From Lateolabrax maculatus (Eukaryota; Chordata; Actinopteri; Acropomatiformes; Lateolabracidae), in contig CM062205.1 in assembly GCA_031216445.1 (NCBI GenBank), positions 17,520,001-17,584,000 of the forward strand: DNA of 64,000 nucleotides. Direction: 5' to 3'. The position numbers were made by a program, and so were the translations under genes. Under the pieces are notes generated by a model. The model saw only the letters and a list, made by a program, of their open reading frames with translations. It searched no databases and was not told the origin of the DNA. Position 1 is the stretch's first letter. Every line of letters starts with the position of its first letter. Shown here piece by piece: positions 46,808-56,480 of the stretch.

Positions 46808-49800
46808 ATTAACATTGATTTTTAAAATGCTGTTAAAGATTCACTCACTGCTATGAACTGGAAAGAGAGGTCACATTAAGTGTTGAAATATGTGCAGAGA
46901 AATAAGTACAATATATGTCACTTCATGTTTCTTGATTGCATACAAGGCTTTTGTGGTCCCAGAACAAAGAAATAAAATGTATAAGTCTGTTATGCATTTT
47001 TCCAGGGCTTGCGGGCAGCTTTTCATTCATTTCAAAATGACAAACAACTTGCAGAGATTCGAAAATTCCTTGACCTGGGTAATCCATCACACTGAACATC
47101 ATGTCTGCATTTATCTGCATGAAGTTCTGGTGGTATGATGATACACTTAAAGTCTAAGGTTGGCTTGAAAAAATCTGCACTGCATTACCAAACAAGTAGA
47201 AATGGTGTTGACTGCTATTGATCACACCTCGTGAGCTTTAAATCTCTGAGACTTTCCATACTGCACTGAAATTAACCAAAACAAATGGTGGGAAAAATAC
47301 ATGAAAAAAAAGTATGGTGTACTGCAGTGATGTCGATTATACATCTTCATTCGGCTGTATAGTAAATGTACTAAAACCTGCAAAAACTCTGGTATGGTTG
47401 TCTAAACCTCTGAACAGTGTGTGTGATGGACACTCAGATAGACAGGCCATTCCCAAATTTCACTGATGGGGACAACAATGTCCCAATTTCAAACCAACCC
47501 CTTGACTATGTGATTGACTGAACTCAATAAAAACAACCACTCTACTGCCTCAGCAGTTTGTTTCAACTGGGAACTGAGACCGAGTACACTCAAATTTCAC
47601 TGTTGTCATTCATCAACAATTGAAAATAGCACACACAGTAAATAGGAATATTCTATCAAATGCTCCAAGAGGTGCTGATGATAAAGGGACTACTGGATGG
47701 GTTCTTGGTACTGTGGGACTACACAGGGTTTAGCGAATCACTTTGCCACTTAGCAACAAGAGGCTGAAATGCTCTTGTACAACCACATCCAGGGATGAGA
47801 ATGTATGAATCACATCATCAAGTGGGCTGGCAAAGTGTATAGTTTGAAGATTGGGCTCCAACACTCAGGGCTTGCTCGGAGCTTGGAAAAGCTCATGTAT
47901 ACCCAGCAAATTGAAGACCTTTTAATTGGGGTTTGGAGTGCCCTCAAATCAGAAAAACAAACAGACAGAGGCAATAACACTCACTTCTTCCTGAGCACTG
48001 AGAGGATGCTTCCTGTGCCTTCATGGCCAATCAGCCAAGAGATGTAGTGGAGTGGCTTCACTCTGAAAAGAGGATGGAAGAACATGAAAAGGAGTAACAA
48101 AAAACATTGATGCAATCCCTCTACAATCAGAGCAAAGCATGGTATCTTTTGGCTGGTCTAATTCTATGTTTATATGAAGAGGCACCACTCTGGAGAAAGG
48201 AGACAGAGACATGGGGGGAAAAAAGAGAAACAAACATTTGATGCAATTTCTTCCAAGTCAGGGGAAAGCAGGGTCTGTTATGGGTTGTCTAATTCTGCAT
48301 TCATGTTCCCATGTACACTACCATGCACTGTACATCTACTGTATGTAGCTCACCTGTAGTGTTTCTCCTGAGGCGGGAGAGCCCAGGTAATATTCAAAGC
48401 ATGGACTTTCCTAACAGGGACGACTGCAAAAAACACACAGACACACAGTTAGAGAAACACCATGATAGAAAGATAACTCAACTTCTGCTCATCACTGCTG
48501 GCTTGTAACCTTTTTGGCTTGTGATCTATTAAAACAAAGCTATGAGGGCGACCCAATAGCCAAGTGTTTGGGCCCTTACCACATAGGCGCAAATACCCTG
48601 AGCAGCGAGTCCCCAGTTTGACTCCTGGCCAATCGGACTGTTTGCAGCATGACATTACCCTACTCTCTTTCACCACGTTTCCTGTCTCTCTCCACTATTT
48701 CTGTCAAAAATAATCTTTAAAAGAAAGAACTGACCGTGCAACATCTAATTACTTATATGTTCACACGGAAATATATTTTTCCTTCTTAGATTGCTTTATT
48801 TGAATGTTTTTAGGGGCCTAAAGAGGTAAAATTATAAAGTAATGCATAAGAAAAAGCAAAAATTTGAACAAAGTCTGAGAAAAATCAATATAATTTTGCA
48901 TTGCAGAAATATTTTTTCTGTTTTACCATCCTTTAAACCATCTCCTGACCCCTCAGATTTTTTAACACCAGATGTGTTCAGAGATGTGCAGTACCTCTGT
49001 AGAGCTTGTTAAAAGCTGATGTGTCGAAGGGATCCAGCATATCAGAGAATTCTGGCTTTGGCAGACCACTGTAGACACAAACACAGAATTATGGGATGCA
49101 AGAGTAATGTCAATTAAACAATCCCAATATGTCACCGCATGTCACTAAACATGTCTTAGAGACATAATACTTTTCCCTAATTGTAAAAATCTAATTTCTT
49201 ATGTTTTTTAAGAAAACAACAGAGAAAAACTGAATATTTTTAACAATAGATAATTGAAAAAGTTTCTAGAAGAAGTTTAAAAATGACAGTCTCCAATTAT
49301 TGTTTACATTTCACATAAAACAGCACCTTGATTTTGCCAGACATAACTTGAAAATTTTTACTTTTCATATGTTTTTAGCTTGATGAAAATTAATTTTGTT
49401 CATCTTAAGGGATCTAAGGCTTTATAATATTTTATAAGCTCATAGATTAGAGAAATGTCATAAACCCATACAGCATGTAATCCTTTAATTGAAATGAAAG
49501 CATTAAAAACTGGAGGTTGCCTGGTTTTCACATCACAGTGATATGCATGTTGATCCTCAAAAAAATAGTCCTGCAGTGACTCATAAAGAAAACAGACATG
49601 GGGCTCTATGAGAAAATACTAATTCAGCTCGACTAGGGAGAAATTATCCCTTTCAGGAGTGTGATGTTTTTTTTTTTTTTTAAGTCTGAGATGAAGAGAC
49701 GTAAAAAGAGCAGAGAAAGAAAAGAAGTAAGGCTTGACATTTACATTTGAGCCAAGACTCAAAGGATATTCAGACTAAATCTATATCACACCAGCACCTC

Positions 49801-52800
49801 ATCACAGTGACTGAGAGCCTCTTCTCCAATACTCACTTGTTAGGCACCTTGCTGAAGATCTCTCTCACCCACTCCTCCAGAGTGTCCAGCTTCTCTAAAG
49901 GACAGACAGAGTGAAGGAGGATAAATTAGACTTTGAGTATGTCTCAATAATTCTGGCTGAAAACTCAGAATTCTGGGTTTCGGGGTCTATTCAGTGCATT
50001 GCAGAATGTTTGTTTCAAAGCAACTGTAGTGTTGATTACAACTGAAGTTTTCAATTAATTTATTATTTTATATTTTAGTTTTACTATTATAGGTTACAGT
50101 TATAGCCACGTGTATAATCAAGGTTAATATATAGATAGTCAGCACTTGTTTCTAACCAAATTATACTTGATAATACGCACGTGTTTTACTACTCTGATTG
50201 AGTTGTCGTGAAGAGTAAGTCCAACTCAACTTTTTTCGGTGTCATAGGAGGTTCCAGTGCTGTTTTTAATTTAGTAGTGGGGCAGCACTTTTGGTTAACA
50301 CAAATTTGGAAACCATCCAATGTATTACATTACATTCTGTAATTCAACATATGTATGTTGTGTAATTCTATATAGTAGTTTCATTGTAATTGGCAGTCGC
50401 TCCTTCCAGTGTGGGATTCAAATTACATACACAAGGGATTCATAGAAAAAGATCCATGCATGTTTTACAACGTTGCTGTTCATACTTTTATCCCATTGAT
50501 AAAAGCCTCCTTCTTCCCTGAGCCTTCTCCTACACTAGGGGTATCTACAGTATTAATAGGATTGATATGAAGTAAGGCTCCGTCTCATGTAAGATGACGT
50601 TTTGGAGACACGAACACTCTTGTTTGTGCAAGCTTTCTTTGCTTTAAGAAAAATACTCCTGCCCTGCGCGCAGCATGAGATCAGATCCTGATCGGATGCT
50701 CACAACATGATGGAAAAGGCCAATTATTGACTTTATTCTTTAATAAAACAACGTGACGCAATTAATCTTTTCAGCCCAGTTTGTTTGGCAGTGTGCTGTA
50801 AATGGCTACAGAAGTTGCTATTGTTCAGCATTTCTGACATAGAAGCTGCGAAAGCGAAAGACAAAAAAATCCTGTCTCCTGTCATTTGGATGCAACTCTG
50901 GGGCGTGTTATTGAACCACCATTGCCATCACCACTACTAACCACAGGCGTCACAAAATCAACCAGGAGGGAAATCTTAAAACTAATAACTTAAAGATGCT
51001 ATAATCACTATTTCTACACCAACAATGGATCAAATGACTACTGTATGTATAATGTGGAAGTTATCGCTCAGCATCATGCCCCAGCTCTGCAGTTCCTTCA
51101 GAGTGTTTAAACATCTTTAAGCTCATTGTTTTGGTTTTATGGCCCGCAACTTTACTTTTTCAGTTAACTGTAACCACTCTCATCAGCGATGTTCCTAGAC
51201 AAAGCTGGCAGCTGTTTTCTGTGAAAAAAACTCTCCTAAACCCACTGTATGCTACATCAACATTTTGATGATTGCAGTTAAATCTTATATTGGGAGGGTT
51301 AGGTTAAAAGAAAGGGTCAACTTTCAACTGTATTCGTTTTCAAATTTCTTTATTGTTTGTTAAACGCCTTATCATTTTCCAAGTGAAATGCTGGAAGTAT
51401 TTAATAGATCCAGATGTCATCATGACACCTTTGCATAACTTTACATTAGTTGATTTTCTAGGTGAAGACAGTTTTTAAATAGCACTGGAGGTTTCAACAG
51501 GGCGAATAATTCAGCTGTTTTATAACGATGATTTTTTTTTCCCTCAGCACAAATGTCAACACCAGTCATCATTCTATTTGTATGCAGCAGTTAATTAGCT
51601 GTGTGATATTTTCTGTGAAACCCTGAAAAAACGTGTTAGATATTGTGTATCTGACTTTGTTTTGAGAAAATATTGTAATTTGAGATGATTCAGGACAGAT
51701 TAACCGCAGTCGGCTGAAGTAAAACCTTATTAGAGCTGCGACCAATGATTGTTTAAATTGTCCGTTAATCTACAGATTGCTTTTTCAATTAATCAGTTCA
51801 ATTTGTTTGAAATTATTGAATTCAATTAAATTTCTGTCAATCTACTAATAGACTAGTTCTTGATGTACAATAAATGGAATAGATTTTCCTGACCTTTTGA
51901 CTGCACAGTCAGAGTCATGTAGTGGGCAGAGTAGTGTTTCTTCCAGAAGGCACGCAGTCGCTTATAGACATTGATCTTCTTCTTCTTTGGCTCCTGCTTC
52001 AGTGTCTGGGCATTCCCTGGTAATGTCACAAGTGAGCAATCAATTCAGCAGAACTATAAAACATTGCAGAAAATGGTTCACAAATGCAGGGATATCAGCA
52101 AGAAAGGAGACTTGGCATCTGTCTCAGCGCTCCTGTTTATTATTGCTGAACATACCCCAAGGAGGCCCTGCGTGTATTATGTGTCCCAGCGGTTGTGTTT
52201 ACCAACTCACCCCAGCAGAACTTGCCCATAGGGTGTCCAGGTTTGGCTAAACTGCCAAACAGCATCTCCTTCCTGTGGGAGTCCGATGGCTTAGCCAGCT
52301 GGTACTCTGAAACACAGAAGGAGAGACAGAAAAACTTGAGATGACAGAGAAAGACAGTGATCAGTGGTGTGCGGAGCTGCATGAGGTGAACTCAGCAATG
52401 CGGCTAATGAAAAGTACACCAGCTGAAATTTGAGTTCTCAGCACAGAGAAGTAAGGGTCAGGGACAACAAGACTCACCGCTGTCAACAGCCTCCACCTCC
52501 CTATCAATGGCGTCTCGGATCATCAGGGGGCAGATGAAGAACTGAGCCCACCTAAGACGGTGACAGGACAGAGAGGCTATAATCAGGGACCACATACCAG
52601 CCAGAGATAAAGGACACAGGTCAGACGGAGACAATCAGATGTAGACTGATACACACCACAGACAAGAGCAGAATGGCGGGCGGCTGATTTGAGCATGTAA
52701 TGTTTGTCTAGTACACATCAGGAATCAGTGTTACAAGTTATCCTGTGACCCTTCAGATTCTGAGACATAAATAGGAATTTCATTTTTAACTAACTAACAT

Positions 52801-55606
52801 TTTTATCTAATGCTTTATTTCGATAGGTATTAGCAAAAGTTCTGTTTAAGTGTTTTATTGGTGTTTTTTTCCCATCTGGTGGTTCTCACAAAGTCCACTT
52901 CTGAAGAGCACCTACTCCGAGAAAAAAAAAAAAAAAAAACCTCTGATCATTCCTCACCTGTCAAGAGCCTCTTTGAAGCTTTTCCTCTGGACGTCAAACT
53001 GGAAGATGGTCCTCTCGCAGTCAGTGGAGGCATTGTCGCTCCCACCATGCTTCTTGAGGAAAGCATCAAAACCATTTTCTGAGGGGTACTTCTCACTGCC
53101 CATGAACACCACTGGGACACAATGGAAAACCAGTAGGGGGGAGAGAAGAAAAGAGAAGAGACGACAACCAGTTGCTTATATAAAAATAAAGGAAAAATCC
53201 ACCACAGCTACTTGGTGATGTGCTTTGCATTTATGCCTTTCTTATCAATGTGGATAGCTGGCCAAACACAGACAGTGTTGCATTATATTTCCCGCTGGGC
53301 CACAATAGAATTTGATTTATTTTTTCCAGATATAGCGGTAGAGATATCTCTAAATATTGCTGTTAACATTTGGTGACAGTTTTGATGACAGTCTGTAAGA
53401 ATGAGCAAGGCGTTCTTTTCAAGCGGACCATTAAGGAAGAATGGAGACAGATATAACAATTTTTCCACTGACAGTAGCATCAGTAGACCGGAATGCAATT
53501 CAGAAGATATGTTGCACTTCAAGAGAAGAGAGCAACTCTTGCTTTTTTGGACAGGAAAAAAGTTTCTGCACATTCTCTATTGTTTAGTGGAGGGTATTCT
53601 GGGAAATGTCAGAATTTATTAACTGAAGTAGAAGTACACAAAACAGGGTACACTAAATCATTTAAAATATCAAAATAACTTCTGGAATGCATTAAATATG
53701 GTTGTGGAATCTTTCTTTGTCCAATTCCAAAGACTTCAGAATCTTTGGCAAATTTTTGATTTCTGATTTTGGGCTATAAAAGTAAAATTGACATGACTTG
53801 ACTTGAGAGGTAGGTGGTAGAAAAAGAAAAGTAAGAGTATCAGAGGTAGAATTAACCCTTGGCCAAGCAAAGATGAGAATTTTCTTTTTCAAAGAAATGA
53901 CCTGAACCTCTCTGGTTGATTACTCACTGTGTTCCAGAAAGTGAGCGAGGCCGGGGAGGTCGCTGGGGTCGCTGAAGCTGCCCACTCCAACACACAGCGC
54001 TGCTGCAGACTGACACACACAGGATATCAAGTCATGTCTGGATCTGAGAGTGCACTTAAGAAGATAAGTCTGGTGATATTCTGTGTTTTTCTTATTGTCA
54101 ACAAATCCCATAAAAAGACCAAAAGCAACAATAAACTGATCCCACTAACAAGAATTGGTGGTCTAGCTAAAGCCTGGTGACATGTTCTTACTTTACTATG
54201 AGCACTGTAGTGTATTTTGAGTCATTCCCACCTACATTACAGTGCCCAGCCTTTTTAGAGCATTATTTACCTTGTTTAAAAATGAAACTGCTGCATGTGT
54301 TCATGACTGTTTTTTATCTTTTGTAGGAACAATTGGGAAGGGAGATGAGGGCTGCAGGTAGGTCAGACAGTATTGAGACAATTGTATATAGTTTAAAAGT
54401 GTATTTAAGTGTACTATAAATAAGTTACCAGTTTGTGCTGACAAGCCTTTTGCATAAGCTATATCTGCATAAATGATTTCAGCAGAAGTGTTTATTTTCA
54501 ACGATGATTCAGCATGTTTTTTTTTCCTCTTGTGACACATTTACATGTTTAATCTGCTAAAAAAAATTAAATAATGAATGAAGCTCTGCGTTAAAAACTT
54601 CCCAGTTGTACCTGTTTCTCTGCATTTCTTCTCTTCTTTTTCCCCTCATTGTCGTCATTTTCATCATCACTGCCCCTTTCATCATCATCTTCCTCAGACT
54701 CGTCCTCTGTTTCACCTTCAGATTCATCTTCCTCCTCTTCTTCCTCTTCCTCCTCGCCTTCATCTTCTCCGTCTGAATCCTCGTCTTCGGACGCTGCTGC
54801 ACTGCTGTAGTCTGAGATGAGCAGAGCTCGCAGCCCGTTGTCCAGCACAATGTACCTGGAGGGAGTAAACAAGAAAGGTGAAACAGCAAAGAAACAGTGT
54901 TGTTTCATAGAGTTTCACAGCTTTCATTGTTTTTTATTATTTTGAACAGGCTGTTAAATCATATGTCTCTTTGCAAACTGCATCTCACAGTATACCCCTC
55001 GAGACTCTCTTGTTCAGTGCGTTTTCACAGCAAATTTCTCTGTGTACGCCCCACAGAGGCCTGAGGCATTGGTGTGTGCTTATAGCATGAAATCGTCCCA
55101 TCAAACTACAATAACACCGTGCTGATCCAGCTGGAAGAGAAGCTCGATATCATTTTTGGATCTGGGTTAGTGGATCTGGGTCACGTTCTTTTTCACGCTC
55201 ATGAATATGAAAAAATAGTATCCTCACATGTATATAACTGCACATCAAATCATAATAATAACAATGACTGAGATTAAAGTGTAAAATAGAGGAGATAAAT
55301 CATGCAACAACAGGGCTACAGTACAATGCATAATTTAAATACTCAGGAGAGTGAAAAGCTTGAATATGGATTTATCTTGTGCAGCAGAGGTGTGTTTTAC
55401 CTGTACTGTTTTGGGTCACTGGGGGACTTGATTATCTCGCTGTCTCCAACATTGTCCTCTCCTCCTCCCCCTCCTCCTCCTGCGTCCCCTGCAGCCCGGC
55501 ACTCCTCCCGGGACACCGGGTGTGCATCTTCTGCTGAGGCTCCCGCTTGGACCGAGCCCGAGGAGTCGGACGCTGGAGCGTTTCTGGATTTGTTCGTCTG
55601 CGGCAT
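36559..55606 (-). CDS. nrdc: Nardilysin (NRD convertase), M16 metallopeptidase
   Basis: Nardilysin cleaves peptides before Arg in dibasic sites and also promotes ectodomain shedding. Its 31 exons add to 3303 bases, 1100 residues from the Met at 55606 (human about 1150). Exons: 55606-55401, 54855-54612, 54009-53928, 53111-52958, 52551-52478, 52306-52211, 52016-51894, 49894-49837, 49068-48995, 48423-48354, 48062-47985, 46769-46649, 45036-44978, 44632-44578, 44477-44373, 43936-43813, 43477-43391, 41534-41415, 41282-41231, 40836-40686, 39801-39674, 39521-39359, 39143-39112, 38833-38695, 38573-38526, 38434-38382, 38118-38035, 37796-37706, 37508-37392, 37002-36913, 36783-36559. Exon 2 encodes the nardilysin-specific acidic insert. 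Exon 3 holds the zinc site HFLEH (His173, Glu176, His177). The third ligand fits Glu254 in EAVDSE, giving the HXXEH-76-E spacing. All catalytic residues are present. Later exons match the inactive C-terminal half, including GYHVYPTCRNTSGVLGFSV and ending LFPYHKILE. Confidence 0.97.
36853..36891. repeat. (CA)n microsatellite beside an nrdc donor
   Basis: A CA tract with a few CG interruptions. On the transcribed strand it is a TG tract starting about 20 bases downstream of the donor of the exon 37002-36913. Confidence 0.9.
40010..40309. repeat. 300-bp foldback MITE with 22-base inverted ends
   Basis: The left end is taaagaaataagttgacatt and two more bases (40010-40031). The right end, inverted, is taaaggaatggtttgacatt (40309 down to 40288). 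The left arm contains cttattcgcttttctgccaa and gatgagaagattgatacc-like sequence; the right arm contains cctttagaggttctggtagg and ctaagctaaac. It lies in the nrdc intron between exons 40836-40686 and 39801-39674. It looks like an internally deleted member of the family at 28699 and 22672. Confidence 0.8.
41535..43390. other. Large nrdc intron, no other gene seen
   Basis: This separates exons 43477-43391 and 41534-41415. The sequence is AT-rich with no recognisable repeat family or open frame of interest. Short open frames here have no protein resemblance. Confidence 0.5.
43941..43976. repeat. (AC)18 microsatellite abutting an nrdc splice acceptor
   Basis: On the transcribed strand it reads (TG)18, ending two bases before the acceptor AG at 43938-43937 of exon 43936-43813. 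It thus occupies the place of the usual polypyrimidine tract. Confidence 0.95.
46777..46805. repeat. (CA)n microsatellite abutting an nrdc splice acceptor
   Basis: On the transcribed strand it is (TG)14 followed by cctgtag and the exon 46769-46649. Only a few bases separate the repeat from the acceptor AG. Confidence 0.95.
48541..48720 (+). mobile_element. tRNA-derived SINE in an nrdc intron
   Basis: The head has a pol III A-box-like segment, tagccaagtgtttgg (about 48557-48571). A B-box-like AGTTTGACTCC follows at 48615-48625, close to the GGTTCGANNCC consensus. The body contains gcagcatgacattaccctac and tttcctgtctctctccacta, typical of a tRNA-related SINE that I recall as common in spiny-rayed fish. 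It ends in tgtcaaaaataatctttaaa. It lies between exons 49068-48995 and 48423-48354 and is antisense to nrdc. The boxes are degenerate, so it is probably an old, inactive copy. Confidence 0.8.
49895..51893. other. Largest nrdc intron
   Basis: It lies between exons 52016-51894 and 49894-49837. No second gene is visible. The only recognisable repeat is a fragment at about 51731-51800 with the edge tagagctgcgaccaatgatt, related to the element at 2455. Confidence 0.55.
54612..54855 (-). other. nrdc: nrdc exon 2, nardilysin acidic insert
   Basis: This exon encodes YIVLDNGLRALLISDYSS and then about 50 residues dominated by Glu and Asp, including nine consecutive Glu, before a basic KKKRR and the junction to SAAALCVG. 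The acidic stretch distinguishes nardilysin from insulin-degrading enzyme and is known to bind polyamines and HB-EGF. It looks shorter than the human stretch as I remember it. The underlying DNA is a purine-rich GAG/GAA repeat, so length polymorphism is likely. Confidence 0.85.
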
Positions 55607-55813
55607 CCTCGGCAGAGATGATGAGACTTTGGCACTGCGGGCTGACAGCAAGGCGCGACCATAAACAAGAGGACAGCTCGCTGTCACCGGGAATTTACTC
55701 CCCAGCGCGGCGACACACCGTGTCAGCCTGCACAGAGCTATGATGAAGACCCTCCCTGACAGACGAGCACGGCAAAATGAAAGCTCAGACACCAGTGGGA
55801 AACGAAACAACAC
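55607..55813 (-). other. nrdc: Possible in-frame N-terminal extension of nardilysin
   Basis: The frame is open upstream of the Met at 55606 to an in-frame ATG at 55813, adding 69 residues. These are rich in Arg, Ser, Leu and Ala and contain one acidic residue (for example CRARLSGRVFIIALCRLTRC). The human gene also has an upstream in-frame start about 50 codons before its second Met, as remembered. The extension could target mitochondria, or it could be untranslated. Confidence 0.4.
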
Positions 55814-56349
55814 AGATTAACCAAGACCCCCCACCACCACCCCCTCTGTGGAAGAGGCCTATAGGTTTGAACCCCAGCTGTCTCACACACACACCAAGCC
55901 AGCCAGCGCCCCACAATACAGCTATTCACACAGGCTGTCTGGTGGCTTCGCCCCCATTCAGCTGCGAGTCAGCTAAACCACGACCCGGCCAGACCACCCC
56001 ACCCGAGACCTGAACCCCACAGCTGCACAGCAGGACTCAACACAGCGACGCAGGCCGCCAAAGACCACGATAAAAAACAGCCAGGAAGGAGGCTAACCAC
56101 GACAGTACCCTTCACACAGAAAAGACAGACATTCATGTGTGCTGCAGGCTACGAGGGAGAATTTAATGTCAACAAAATACAAGTGTTATTTTAAAATGAG
56201 CTCCACGGGTTCAGTTAGTGGTCTGTTTCGAGGCGAGGTTAAACTTTAACAAGTACTTGGTGGAGCCGGCGCGACGGAGAGCGTGTCCATACCTTCCTCC
56301 CTGCTGTCAGCACAAGGGGCCTCGGCGAGCACACGCGAATGCGAGCGTC

Positions 56350-56480
56350 TCCCCAACAAGGAGCGCCGCGATTGGCTGAGAAGATTCGGCCCCTCAGTGT
56401 GCCGCCCTCTGATTGGCTCTGGAGTTGGTAGAGGCGGGGCTTGCGGGGGGGAAACACGTGTGCGCCGCGCAGTCAGCAGC
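56350..56480 (-). promoter_or_regulatory. nrdc: nrdc promoter region with paired inverted CCAAT boxes
   Basis: Read on the + strand, ATTGG occurs in gcgattggctgag (near 56370) and ctgattggctctgg (near 56411), about 40 bases apart in CG-rich sequence. On the - strand both are CCAAT boxes. No TATA box is evident. A possible donor, GGAAG|GTATGG (GT at 56292-56291), suggests an alternative noncoding first exon. Confidence 0.5.

Noticed and set aside
48541..48625. Possible functional tRNA gene (A and B boxes)
   Set aside because: The boxes are degenerate, no proper cloverleaf with a paired acceptor stem is visible, and the sequence continues into a SINE body and tail.
54578..54820. Open frame on the + strand rich in His, Pro and Leu
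   Set aside because: It is the antisense shadow of the nrdc acidic exon; GAG/GAA repeats read backward give CTC/TTC codons.
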